In this document: piece after piece, positions 8,060 to 15,058 of the stretch
Layout: each line of letters begins with the position of its first letter
Numbering within the stretch: the first letter of the stretch is position 1
Assembly (NCBI GenBank): GCA_001818775.1
Contig: MHKD01000019.1
Span: forward strand, 60,778 to 102,730
DNA from: Candidatus Kerfeldbacteria bacterium RIFCSPHIGHO2_12_FULL_48_17
Lineage (GTDB): Bacteria > Patescibacteriota > Patescibacteriia > HO2-48-17
Reading direction: 5' to 3'
Length of the DNA: 41,953 nt
The notes under the pieces: model-generated
The model's input: only the letters and a program-made list of their open reading frames with translations
The model's database searches: none
What the model was told of the DNA's origin: nothing
Made by a program: the position numbers and the translations under genes

Positions 8060-9133
8060 ATGAATTTTCCGTTCAGCCATCGTGCCAAGGATGCGGCATC
8101 TCCGGATAGTGTTCCGGCCAAAAAACCGAGCGCCATCAAACGGTTTTTTTGGTATCTGTTGTTTGTGGCGGCAGTCGTGGCGGCATGTTTTTGGTTGTTT
8201 TTTCACTTTATCGGCGGTCAACGTCGCACGTTTGAGGAGATGCGTTTTGTCATCACTGAAGGCGAGGGTGTAGCGGAAATCGGCGCGGAGTTAGAGAACG
8301 TTGGTCTCATTTCACACGATTTTTATTTTTCGGCGTATTCCTGGTGGGTTGGAAGTGAGGGTCGTTTTCAGGCGGGGGTGTATACACTGCCGCCTAACAG
8401 CTCTCTGCGTGAAATCGTCTATGTACTGGCGCGGGGCGCTGCCAACGCCAACGAAGTCCGGGTGACGTTTCCTGAGGGCCTACGCGCAGATGAAATGGAG
8501 AAGATTCTCGTTGACAACGGTATTGTAACGGCCGGTGCTTTTGTGGATGGGGCAAGCGTGGCGAGTGCCTTTGATTATGATTTTTTGCAAGGAGTGCCGA
8601 AGGAACAGGGACTGGAGGGCTATCTTTTTCCGGATACCTATTTTTTCTTTAAAAATACCGGTCCCGATGCTGTTGTTATAAAAATGCTCGACACTTTTAA
8701 GCGTAAGGCGGCTGACGTTTTGCAAAATTTTTCGGCTCCGCAATCACTGACATCGCACGAAATCATGACTTTAGCGAGCATTGTTGAAGGCGAAGTGCAA
8801 ACCCCAGTCGATAAGGCCAAGGTTGCCGGAGTGTTTTTCAACCGTTTTGAGATCGGCATGCCGTTGCAGTCCGATGCGACGGTGGAGTTTGCCACGGGTA
8901 AACAGGGGGTCAACCCTGCCGCAGGGGATCTGGATGTTGACTCACCCTATAATACCTATAAATACGCGGGGTTGCCGCCTGGCCCCATCAACAATCCTGG
9001 TTTGGACAGTATCCGGGCGGTGCTGAATCCCGAGCCGTCCGACTTCTTCTATTTTTTGACGACAGATGAAGATGAAGTTATTTATGCCAAAACATTTGAA
9101 GAACATAAAGTGAATATAGCCAAATATCTATGA
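8060..9133 (+). CDS. mltG: Endolytic murein transglycosylase MltG (YceG-like)
   Basis: A 357-residue protein with a cytoplasmic N-terminus, one transmembrane helix at about 28-52 and an extracytoplasmic YceG domain. Landmarks are EGYLFPDTY at 186-194, ASIVEGE at 239-245 containing the catalytic Glu243, and PYNTYKYAGLPPGPINNPG at 296-314. It cleaves nascent glycan strands within peptidoglycan and so sets strand length. The stop overlaps the next start (ATGA), suggesting translational coupling to the UMP kinase. Its presence implies a real peptidoglycan wall. Confidence 0.96.
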   Translation: MNFPFSHRAKDAASPDSVPAKKPSAIKRFFWYLLFVAAVVAACFWLFFHFIGGQRRTFEEMRFVITEGEGVAEIGAELENVGLISHDFYFSAYSWWVGSEGRFQAGVYTLPPNSSLREIVYVLARGAANANEVRVTFPEGLRADEMEKILVDNGIVTAGAFVDGASVASAFDYDFLQGVPKEQGLEGYLFPDTYFFFKNTGPDAVVIKMLDTFKRKAADVLQNFSAPQSLTSHEIMTLASIVEGEVQTPVDKAKVAGVFFNRFEIGMPLQSDATVEFATGKQGVNPAAGDLDVDSPYNTYKYAGLPPGPINNPGLDSIRAVLNPEPSDFFYFLTTDEDEVIYAKTFEEHKVNIAKYL

Positions 9134-9819
9134 AAAAAGAAACCTTTGTTATTTCTTTGGGAGGATCGTTGATCGTGCCTGATGAAATCGATGCGGTTTT
9201 TTTAAAAAAATTCGTTGGTTTTATTCGTAAAGAGTTGGCCGGCGGTCGCTCACGTTTTGTTATTATCACGGGCGGCGGAAGAACCACGCGTCGGTATCAG
9301 GAGGCTACTCGCAAAATCGCTCCGGTTACGTCGGCTGATCTGGATTGGGTGGGGTTGTACGCCTCCCGTCTCAACGCGCAATTGTTGCGGGTGGTTTTTG
9401 GAAAAGATGCTTACGGTGAAATTATTACGCGGCCCTGGCAGGATGTGATACCGCGCTCGTACGGGGTTGTGGTGGCTGCCGGTTGGAAACCTGGCTGGTC
9501 AACGGACTATATTGCGGTGCAGCTTGCCAAACGCGTCGGTGCCAAGCGCGTCCTGAATTTATCGAATGTCGCGCGCGTCTATGAAAAGGATCCACGAAAA
9601 TATCCCCAGGCGCGCTCTTTCAACGAGCTTTCCTGGCCGGCATTTCGTAAGATTGTCGGGAATGTCTGGCGACCGGGTTTAAGCGTGCCCTTTGATCCGA
9701 TTGCTTCACAGCTGGCTGAAAAAGCCGGACTTGAGGTGATTATTGTCGATGGTCATGATTTGGCTAATGTTGGCGGCTGGATGCGTGGTTCAGGGGGGGA
9801 GGGGACGATTATCGTCTGA
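9130..9819 (+). CDS. pyrH: UMP kinase, archaeal-type
   Basis: A 229-residue amino-acid-kinase-family protein. Features are an N-terminal ISLGGSLI phosphate-binding segment, ITGGGRTTRRYQ at about 46-57, LNAQLLR, and a central STDYIAVQLA followed by LSNVARVYEKDPRKYP, the nucleotide/Mg region of PyrH. The short length and the VVAAGWKPGWSTDYIA segment resemble the archaeal UMP kinase subgroup more than the E. coli type, as is common in CPR bacteria. It phosphorylates UMP to UDP, feeding UDP-sugars and CTP (pyrG is at 39827). Uridylate specificity is inferred from family resemblance. Confidence 0.88.
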   Translation: MKKETFVISLGGSLIVPDEIDAVFLKKFVGFIRKELAGGRSRFVIITGGGRTTRRYQEATRKIAPVTSADLDWVGLYASRLNAQLLRVVFGKDAYGEIITRPWQDVIPRSYGVVVAAGWKPGWSTDYIAVQLAKRVGAKRVLNLSNVARVYEKDPRKYPQARSFNELSWPAFRKIVGNVWRPGLSVPFDPIASQLAEKAGLEVIIVDGHDLANVGGWMRGSGGEGTIIV

Positions 9820-9833
9820 TTTTTTGTTTGTAC

Positions 9834-9863
9834 TTGCATTTTTTCAGGAAATCAGGCTAATAT
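9834..9863 (+). promoter_or_regulatory. Promoter for the TrmB-family regulator
   Basis: TTGCAT, 18-base spacer, TAATAT. Start point near 9870, which makes the upstream GTG at 9868 an unlikely start and favours the ATG at 9895. Confidence 0.55.
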
Positions 9864-9894
9864 AGGGGTGTTAACAGGTTTATACAACACATAT

Positions 9895-10719
9895 ATGCTT
9901 TCCAAAGCACTTGTGCAGCTGGGCTTGAGCGAAAAGGAAGCTCTGGTGTATCTGGCTGCGCTGGAATTGGGTCAGACATCAGTACAAAAAATTTCTGAGA
10001 AAGCCGGGATCAATCGTGCCACGACCTATTTTGTTATGGAATCGTTGATGAATTTAGGTTTGGCTTCAACGGTAGAAAAGGGTAAGAAGACGCTGTTTGC
10101 GGCTGAACCGCCGGAGCATTTGGTGAATTTGCTGAAGAAACAGGAAGCGGAGATTGTGCAAAAAGCCAAGAATTTTGAAGGCGTTTTGCCTGAATTGAAG
10201 TCGCTTTTTAATTTAGAGATGAGTAAACCCAAGGTGCGGTTTTATGAGGGGAAGGAATCATTGCGGGTTTTGCGTGAGGATTTGCTGGAAACAGCAGCTA
10301 ATGAAACCATTGAGGATATTTATTATGAAGGTGACATTGATGATGTTATGGTTACGCCCCGGGAGCGGAAAGAATATTTGGCGAATCGTCTCAAAAAAAA
10401 TATTTCGGTTGTTTCCATTGGTACAAAAAATGGTCTTGATGATTACGAAACTCTGAAAACCGAACACACGAAAAATTTGCATCACCTGGTTCCGGTTGCG
10501 AAGCATCCTATCTCCAGTGATATCAGTATATACGGTAAAAAGATTTCGATGATTTCTCCCAAGAAGCATTTTGCCAGTGTGATTATTGAAGATGCGGATA
10601 TTGCCGGTACTTTGCGCACAATTTTTTATCTGGCAATTGAGGGCATTAAGGCGTTGTCAAAAGAAGATAAAGAAAAAAAAGGCCAGGGTGGAATCTGGCG
10701 GAATGTCAAACGTAAGTAA
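9895..10719 (+). CDS. TrmB-family transcriptional regulator
   Basis: A 274-residue DNA-binding protein. Residues 1-70 form a winged helix of the TrmB type (LGLSEKEALVYLAALELG, then KISEKAGINRATTYFVMESLMNLGL). A coiled segment follows at about 90-120 and then a C-terminal effector-like domain that includes KVRFYEGKESLRVLREDLL. Single-domain TrmB-like proteins are widespread in archaea and CPR bacteria and are often sugar-responsive, but the ligand here is unknown. A frame extension to a GTG at 9868 exists and is rejected because the promoter sits over it. It has its own promoter and a likely terminator at 10801. Confidence 0.9.
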   Translation: MLSKALVQLGLSEKEALVYLAALELGQTSVQKISEKAGINRATTYFVMESLMNLGLASTVEKGKKTLFAAEPPEHLVNLLKKQEAEIVQKAKNFEGVLPELKSLFNLEMSKPKVRFYEGKESLRVLREDLLETAANETIEDIYYEGDIDDVMVTPRERKEYLANRLKKNISVVSIGTKNGLDDYETLKTEHTKNLHHLVPVAKHPISSDISIYGKKISMISPKKHFASVIIEDADIAGTLRTIFYLAIEGIKALSKEDKEKKGQGGIWRNVKRK

Positions 10720-10743
10720 TTTTCGTCGGAAATTTTTGTAAAA

Positions 10744-10781
10744 GAAAAGAGCCTGGAGTGCAAGTGCAAACCAGGTCTTTC
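10744..10781 (-). terminator. Intrinsic terminator of the 11035-10738 minus-strand RNA
   Basis: On the minus strand arms GAAAGACCTGG and CCAGGCTCTTTTC pair over about 11 bp with one bulged C, followed by a T-rich tail (CTTTTCTTTT). The complementary strand has a poorer tail, so the minus direction is favoured. Confidence 0.6.
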
Positions 10782-10800
10782 CAAATGAACTTGATTGTGC

Positions 10801-10827
10801 ATTCTCGCGCAAGCGAGAATTTTGTTT
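10801..10827 (+). terminator. Likely terminator of the TrmB-family gene
   Basis: Perfect 8-bp stem ATTCTCGC/GCGAGAAT closed by a GCAA tetraloop (GNRA type), followed by TTTGTTT on the plus strand. It lies 81 bases after the regulator's stop. Confidence 0.55.
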
Positions 10828-10913
10828 GGCTCTGCGTAGGATGCAGGGCTGTTTTGTATTGGCCAAGCCAACCCAACCCATTGGCTTTTCATGATTAACT
10901 CCCTTCTCTAGCT

Positions 10914-10961
10914 CTATCCGCCGCCTCCAGCGCCGGAAAGCAGTATCTTTGTTGTTTTCAT
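10914..10961 (-). CDS. Possible 15-residue leader peptide
   Basis: ATG at 10961 preceded by AAGGAG with a seven-base spacer, unlike almost every gene in this window. The frame encodes MKTTKILLSGAGGGG and stops at TAG. It ends in six codons that are five Gly and one Ala, the sort of biased run seen in attenuation leader peptides. A second ATG at 10892, with AAGGGAG six bases upstream and in the same frame, opens an 88-codon ORF that runs through the terminator into the opposite strand of the regulator gene. That longer ORF is probably not a stable protein. Function is unknown. Confidence 0.3.
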   Translation of the reverse strand: MKTTKILLSGAGGGG

Positions 10962-11041
10962 TAAAATTCTCCTTTTGTTGGTTTGGGCCCCCTAGCAGGG
11001 CCCAACATAAGTAAGTCTGGATTGAATTATTGACTGCTTCC

Positions 11042-11070
11042 AAAATACCGTAATGTTTGATTTTTGTCAA
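11042..11070 (-). promoter_or_regulatory. Strong promoter of the 11035-10738 minus-strand RNA
   Basis: On the minus strand: perfect TTGACA, 17-base spacer, TATTTT. Predicted start near 11035. Confidence 0.65.
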
Positions 11071-11097
11071 TATTTTCCTGACAGGCGCGAAAATTTT

Positions 11098-11267
11098 TGC
11101 TAAAAAAAGAAAAAGTGCCGGTACGATATGTTTTCTGTATCGTACTGACACTTTTCTTTAATGAACCCGAGGTGGTACAATTTTTCCCCCACCCAGTTTT
11201 TGGTTTCCAGTAAGCGGGTTGGGCCTACCTTTCACCTTTAGCTGAGCGGGGTTCTTTCTATTTCCTT
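11098..11267 (-). ncRNA. Candidate small structured RNA
   Basis: A second minus-strand unit of about 170 bases, upstream of and in tandem with the first. It has its own promoter (11274-11302) and ends in a very strong hairpin with a long T-tract. Near the 5' end GAACCC (11256-11251) can pair with GGGTTC (11167-11162) as a closing stem. Inside, AGGT...GGTA can pair with TACCACCT and a GGTGG/CCACC hairpin is possible. No ORF is visible and no known RNA class is recognised. Confidence 0.4.
11102..11159 (-). terminator. Strong hairpin terminator, minus-strand orientation favoured
   Basis: Inner arms GTACGATA/TATCGTAC (8 bp, nine-base loop) and outer arms AAAAGTG/CACTTTT are separated by a 3x3 internal loop. 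The tail is TTTTTCTTTTTTT on the minus strand and weaker on the plus strand. It separates the two minus-strand RNA candidates. Confidence 0.65.
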
Positions 11268-11349
11268 ATGTAAAATGTATCAAAATTTTTGTCTTTCGGC
11301 AAGCCATTTTCGGTCGGTTTTCGCGGACCTGTCCCCCAATTTTTCCCCC
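11178..11349. repeat. Two copies of a 13-base pyrimidine-tract repeat
   Basis: CAATTTTTCCCCC occurs at 11178-11190 and again at 11337-11349, the second copy just before the rplJ -35 box. They may be protein-binding sites or chance low-complexity sequence. Confidence 0.35.
11274..11302 (-). promoter_or_regulatory. Promoter of the 11267-11098 minus-strand RNA
   Basis: On the minus strand: TTGCCG, 17-base spacer, TACATT, with a TGA extension forming an extended -10. Predicted start near 11267. Confidence 0.5.
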
Positions 11350-11354
11350 GAAAT

Positions 11355-11383
11355 TTGACATTTCTTCCACACCACGGTAGAGT
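11355..11383 (+). promoter_or_regulatory. Promoter of the rplJ-rplL operon
   Basis: Perfect TTGACA, 17-base spacer, TAGAGT. Predicted start near 11390, directly before the L10 leader. Confidence 0.7.
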
Positions 11384-11389
11384 ACACCT

Positions 11390-11526
11390 CATAGCCGTAG
11401 ACCATAGGTGCTTGGCCCCCCCCAGGGCATAAGCTTAAACCAAAAAGCCTATCGAGGTGAAAAGTGCGTTTTCACGCCCCTTTTTCTCAAGGTTTGCGGC
11501 CCATATAAGCCGCGTTTTTTATTTGT
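11390..11526 (+). promoter_or_regulatory. Ribosomal protein L10 leader with built-in terminator
   Basis: The 137-base 5' leader of rplJ shows the hallmarks of the known L10 leader. These are CCGTAGACC, an ATAGG (11404-11408) pairing with CCTAT (11448-11452), and CGAGGTG directly after that helix, the kink-turn region bound by L10(L12)4. A GTGAAAA/TTTTCAC hairpin follows. The leader ends in GCGGC/GCCGC (11496-11513) plus a six-T run, an intrinsic terminator only about six bases before the rplJ ATG. In B. subtilis L10(L12)4 represses this operon by attenuation and translation; the layout suggests the same here. A run of eight C lies in the upper loop. Confidence 0.8.
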
Positions 11527-12048
11527 ATGGCAAAAACCCGTTCACAAAAGCAAGACTTTGTCAAAAAGCTTGCTGCCGATATCGGCGAGAGTAAGGGCAT
11601 CGCTTTCGCGAGTTATGTGAAGCTCACCGTGAAAGAAACGGAAGAGCTGCGCAAAAAACTTCGTGAAGCCGGCAGCCGTCTTGTTATGTCGAAAAAGACG
11701 CTATTGTCTTTGGCGCTCAAGGATAATAACATTGAGTTGGCCGAAGACAGTCTGGCCGGGCCGGTTACTATTGGTCTGGGCAAAGATGAAGTTTTGCCGG
11801 CCAAAACCCTCTATGAATTCGCCAAAACACACAAGGATCAGGTGAAGCTGGTCGGTGGTGTGTTTGAAGGTGCATTCATCGGTCTTGCTAAGGTGACGGC
11901 GCTGGCATCATTGCCCAGCAAGCAGGAATTGCTCGCCAAAGCTGTGGGTAGCATAAAAGCTCCGTTATCAGGCTTGGTCAATGTGCTCCAAGGTAACCTG
12001 CGAGGTCTCGTCGTTGCTTTGAAAGCAATTTCGGAACAAAAAGCCTAA
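11527..12048 (+). CDS. rplJ: Ribosomal protein uL10
   Basis: A 173-residue uL10, the stalk base of the 50S subunit that carries L7/L12 dimers. It has the family start (KTRSQKQDFVKKLAADIGESKGIAFASYVKLTVKETEELRKKLREA in outline), the central ALKDNNIELAEDSLAGPVTIGLGKD, and a C-terminal helix for L7/L12 binding (residues about 140-170). The length is usual. The ATG follows a T-run with no Shine-Dalgarno sequence. It is preceded by an L10 leader and followed 38 bases later by rplL, the classic autoregulated pair. Confidence 0.96.
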   Translation: MAKTRSQKQDFVKKLAADIGESKGIAFASYVKLTVKETEELRKKLREAGSRLVMSKKTLLSLALKDNNIELAEDSLAGPVTIGLGKDEVLPAKTLYEFAKTHKDQVKLVGGVFEGAFIGLAKVTALASLPSKQELLAKAVGSIKAPLSGLVNVLQGNLRGLVVALKAISEQKA

Positions 12049-12086
12049 CGCCCGCTTTCAATTTATCAATTATTTAATATATTTTT

Positions 12087-12500
12087 ATGACAGAAGAAGC
12101 AAAGAAAGAAGAGAAAAAAATCGAAGTGCCGGAGAAGTTCAAATCTTTGGTTACTGAGATTGAAAAGATGAGCGTGCTCGACTTGGCTGAGCTCGTCAAA
12201 ATTCTCGAAGATAAGTTTGGTGTTTCGGCTGCTGCGCCCATGATGATGGGTGCCGTGCCCGGTGCCGCCGCTGCCCCTGAAGAAGAGAAGGACAGTTTCA
12301 ACGTTGAACTCACCGAAACCGGCGGTCAAAAGATCGCGGTTATCAAGGTTGTTCGTGAGATCACCGGTAAAGGTCTGAAAGATGCCAAAACCATCGTTGA
12401 CAGCGCTCCGAAGGTTATCAAAGAAGGTGCCAAGAAAGAAGAAGCCGAGGAACTCAAGAAAAAGCTTGAAGCTGCCGGTGCCAAAGTAACCCTCAAGTAA
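12087..12500 (+). CDS. rplL: Ribosomal protein bL12 (L7/L12)
   Basis: A 137-residue stalk protein. The N-terminal dimerisation helices (residues about 15-50) contain [20 protein letters not shown], the hinge is Ala/Gly-rich (about 52-70), and the C-terminal factor-binding domain carries [16 protein letters not shown] followed by [18 protein letters not shown]. An extra charged N-terminus ([15 protein letters not shown]) makes it slightly longer than E. coli L12. It recruits and activates translation GTPases. The operon ends at the terminator at 12517. Confidence 0.97.
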   Translation: MTEEAKKEEKKIEVPEKFKSLVTEIEKMSVLDLAELVKILEDKFGVSAAAPMMMGAVPGAAAAPEEEKDSFNVELTETGGQKIAVIKVVREITGKGLKDAKTIVDSAPKVIKEGAKKEEAEELKKKLEAAGAKVTLK

Positions 12501-12516
12501 CCCCTGCTTCAAATAC

Positions 12517-12545
12517 AAAAGACCGGCGCAAAGTCCGGTCTTTTT
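12517..12545. terminator. Bidirectional terminator between rplL and the convergent 779-aa gene
   Basis: Arms AAAAGACCGG and CCGGTCTTTT form a 10-bp stem with an eight-base loop. Plus reading ends in TTTTT and minus reading in TTTTG, so it can end both convergent transcripts. Confidence 0.85.
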
Positions 12546-12570
12546 GATCGTCTTTTTACCAGCCCGCGTT

Positions 12571-14910
12571 CTACTGCCCCAGCGGAAGTTGGTATACCTG
12601 GCTGTTGTGCAGTACATAGAGAAACGTCTCATCTTCGTTCACTGTCATATCTTTCGTTCCTTCCAGGTTGCTCAATACCCATTGTTCCAGGAGTTTACCG
12701 TCTTTTCCGAGAATGACAATCCGTTTGTTGGTGCTGTCGAGTATATAGAGTTTGTCGCCGTTTTCCGTGGCTGTAATGGCCGTTACGGGTCCAAGTCCCG
12801 GTCCGATTTCAGCAAGTGTAAATTCACTGTCCGTTGATCCGCTGAAGAGTTTGATGATTTTTCCGTCGGAACCCCCGATGTACACCGACCCGTCGATAAA
12901 CATGCTGGTGGCATTCGCGAGGTTGATATCTTCCTGCAGCCATTTTTCACCATTGCCGAAACCGGTGCCGCTGGCGGCATGTTTCCAGATTTGGTTATTT
13001 TGTGCGTCGAGTGCGTACATGCGGCTTGAGAAGTGGGCGAAATCTACGATGTTGGCGCCATTCGCAAGGCCTATGGCGACATCCTGCACCGTTTTACCGT
13101 CGATATTCAGTGTTCCTAGTGTTTTTCCTTTGCTGAGAATATATACATTTTTACCGTCGGAGTTGCTGGCTACCGTGGTGGTGTCTTCGCCTGGTCGGCT
13201 GATGAGGGTTTTGGGTTCCGGGTTGGTGATATCAGAGCTGTATATCGAGCCATTGGCTTCGTCAAAAGCGAGCAGCGTATTTTTCGTGAGTTCTATTTTT
13301 TTGAGTTTGATGTCAGAAAACACCTGTGAGAAATCGGCGATGATATCGGGACTGTCAATGGTTTTTACGTGATTAACGGCATCAAGTTGCGTTTTCACTT
13401 CGGCCAGTTTCGGGACAACCGTTTCGTTATAATTTTCGGCCGTCGCTGGTATTTCCTGCAAGAGTTTTTGTGCTTCGAGCAGAAAGGCCCTGGCGCCGTT
13501 TTCATTATCATAGAGCAGCGCCGCTTTTGCTTCGTCTATTTTTATCGCAGCATCGCTGATATTTTTTTGTATCGTTACTCCTTCTTGCTTTGTTTCCTGT
13601 TTTTTATCTTGGAAGATGACGCTTTGCGCGAATAATATGATAAATACCAAAGCAACCACGAGGAGGATTTTTCTTGATCTTGGCAGGTTTTTTATCCGTC
13701 TTGCCGTGTTACGTATTATTCCGCTGTTGCCGTTCAGGCTGCGGAATTTTTTCCCCGTGCCTTTTTGTCTTTTGATGAAGGACCATAGCGCCTGGAAGGC
13801 CATGGCTATCAATGAAACAAGTTTTAAAATCACTTTCTGTGTTATTTCCCAGGTTTTTTTCAGGATTATCTGCCACGCTTCATTTTTGTTTGCCGATGGT
13901 TTTCTTTTTCCCCTTTTTTCACGATGATCTCCCTTTTCCCGGTGGTCTGCGTATGCTCTTTCTTCTTTCATTGCGCCTACATCTTCTTCTCTATCTTCAC
14001 TTTCAATATCGTCGTCATCATTGTCATCGTCATCGTCGAGTTTTTTTTCAACCACTTCGTCTTTCTTTTTCAGACGTTTGCGGAAATTTGGCCATAAGGA
14101 AGGGGACAGGAGTTCGCTGGTTTGGCGTTCCTGGTTGATGAGGCTGCTCATCGAGTCAGCTACACGTTTTTTTGCCTCGACTGGGCTGTTTGAAGATTTT
14201 TGCTTGCTATGCTGACCTTGGGTTTCGGCCGATACGTTTTTCATTTTTATGAGAACGCAGGCAAAGTTGGTGGAAGAGGCGTTGCCGCGCAGCAGGGAGT
14301 CGAATTTTTTCATCACACCTTCGGAATCGGTTTCGTTCACCAAGCGGCGGATTCTGTCTTGTGACAGGTATTCAAGAATACTTTCGGTGCCGAGGAGAAG
14401 GCTACTGTTTTTGCGCAGGTCACCGGAAAGTATGCTGGAGAAGATGCGCACAGGATTGATGTTGCCTCCCGATGAACCCTGACTGAGTATGTCAATGATT
14501 TTATCTTTCTGGATCAAAAAGGCTTGGGCGCGGCCGGCCGCGCTGAAGTGGGTCTTTTCTCCCTTGAGAACAGATATAACGGCGCTGAACCCGGACAGCC
14601 AGTCATCGCCGTATTCAGAACTCAGCTCCTGCAGCGTGTGATTTAATTTTTGCAACGCATTCTCAAAAGCGATTTCCATGTCAAAATCCGTGCCGTGATA
14701 GTATTCGTAATCAAGGGTTTCAACGATTTTTTTGAACAGCTCCTGGGCGAATTCGTTGTGATTGTGTTCTTCTATCAGCACAAAAATACGGCCCAAGTTT
14801 TTTTCCTCTAAAGGTGTTGGGTCGGAAATGTAGGTGTGACAGATTGAACGTAGGTTATCGGGGTGATTAATCACCAGTTCGCTGAACTGCGCCGTGAGAT
14901 CCTCTGCCAT
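12571..14910 (-). CDS. PP2C-like domain / transmembrane / beta-propeller protein
   Basis: A 779-residue membrane protein. Residues about 20-225 resemble a degenerate PP2C (PPM) phosphatase fold, with an SGFSAVISVLKG segment followed by THFSAAGRAQAFLIQ and a late NFACVLIKM strand. The usual metal-binding Asp-Gly motifs are not evident, so it is probably a pseudophosphatase. A linker with a run of Asp (292-301) and many Arg/Lys follows, then a transmembrane helix at 413-433, a helical stretch at about 445-515, and an extracytoplasmic repeat region with propeller-like blades (525-779). The frame is open to 15153, but the ATG at 14910 follows an extended -10 and removes an implausible basic leader. 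It is divergent from the winged-helix gene at 15059. Confidence 0.75.
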   Translation of the reverse strand: MAEDLTAQFSELVINHPDNLRSICHTYISDPTPLEEKNLGRIFVLIEEHNHNEFAQELFKKIVETLDYEYYHGTDFDMEIAFENALQKLNHTLQELSSEYGDDWLSGFSAVISVLKGEKTHFSAAGRAQAFLIQKDKIIDILSQGSSGGNINPVRIFSSILSGDLRKNSSLLLGTESILEYLSQDRIRRLVNETDSEGVMKKFDSLLRGNASSTNFACVLIKMKNVSAETQGQHSKQKSSNSPVEAKKRVADSMSSLINQERQTSELLSPSLWPNFRKRLKKKDEVVEKKLDDDDDNDDDDIESEDREEDVGAMKEERAYADHREKGDHREKRGKRKPSANKNEAWQIILKKTWEITQKVILKLVSLIAMAFQALWSFIKRQKGTGKKFRSLNGNSGIIRNTARRIKNLPRSRKILLVVALVFIILFAQSVIFQDKKQETKQEGVTIQKNISDAAIKIDEAKAALLYDNENGARAFLLEAQKLLQEIPATAENYNETVVPKLAEVKTQLDAVNHVKTIDSPDIIADFSQVFSDIKLKKIELTKNTLLAFDEANGSIYSSDITNPEPKTLISRPGEDTTTVASNSDGKNVYILSKGKTLGTLNIDGKTVQDVAIGLANGANIVDFAHFSSRMYALDAQNNQIWKHAASGTGFGNGEKWLQEDINLANATSMFIDGSVYIGGSDGKIIKLFSGSTDSEFTLAEIGPGLGPVTAITATENGDKLYILDSTNKRIVILGKDGKLLEQWVLSNLEGTKDMTVNEDETFLYVLHNSQVYQLPLGQ

Positions 14911-14944
14911 TGGAGATAGTTGGTTTATGAGAGAAAGTGGTTTT

Positions 14945-14974
14945 ATTATATCAACAATTCTCTCGGCAGCGCAA
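14945..14974 (-). promoter_or_regulatory. Promoter of the 779-aa gene
   Basis: On the minus strand: TTGCGC, 18-base spacer, TATAAT preceded by TGA (extended -10). Start near 14938. Confidence 0.65.
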
Positions 14975-14998
14975 GTTTTCCCACCGGTCTTTTCTGCC

Positions 14999-15027
14999 TT
15001 GCTATTCGGTTGGTATTCACGTATAAT
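14999..15027 (+). promoter_or_regulatory. Promoter of the winged-helix gene
   Basis: TTGCTA, 17-base spacer, perfect TATAAT. Start near 15034, about 25 bases before the ATG at 15059. Back to back with the minus promoter at 14945-14974. Confidence 0.7.
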
Positions 15028-15058
15028 GAGGCTACTTACTTTTGGTCTCTTTCCGGTT

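Larger units (their letters stand above)
10738..11035 (-). ncRNA. Candidate structured RNA/leader transcript with micro-ORFs
   Basis: A minus-strand unit with its own promoter (11042-11070) and terminator (10744-10781) encloses about 300 bases rich in hairpins. These are an 8-bp TTGGGCCC/GGGCCCAA stem at 10983-11005, a GCTCTGC/GCAGGGC stem at 10829-10849, and the ATTCTCGC/GCGAGAAT stem at 10801-10820. It also contains two in-frame micro-ORFs each led by a Shine-Dalgarno sequence. I do not recognise an Rfam class: the tag and tRNA-like parts of tmRNA, the SRP loop and the RNase P core were looked for and not found. Confidence 0.45.

Noticed and set aside
10626-10892. 88-codon minus-strand ORF starting after an AAGGGAG sequence
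   Set aside because: It runs through a predicted terminator and then antisense to the end of the TrmB-family gene, and its composition is low-complexity rather than protein-like. The Shine-Dalgarno is noted under the RNA candidate instead.
10657-11151. 164-codon minus-strand ORF over the trmB-rplJ spacer
   Set aside because: It crosses two hairpins and a promoter, is in a different frame from the micro-ORFs, and overlaps the regulator gene antisense.
11165-11180. GAGGTGGTAC on the plus strand, like the T-box motif GGTGGTACCGCG
   Set aside because: It is not followed by CGCG, lies next to a terminator, and no specifier stem I or downstream synthetase gene is present.
11230-11260. TTTAGCTGAGCGG resembling a tRNA D-arm
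   Set aside because: No acceptor stem, anticodon arm or GTTCGA T-arm can be placed around it on either strand.
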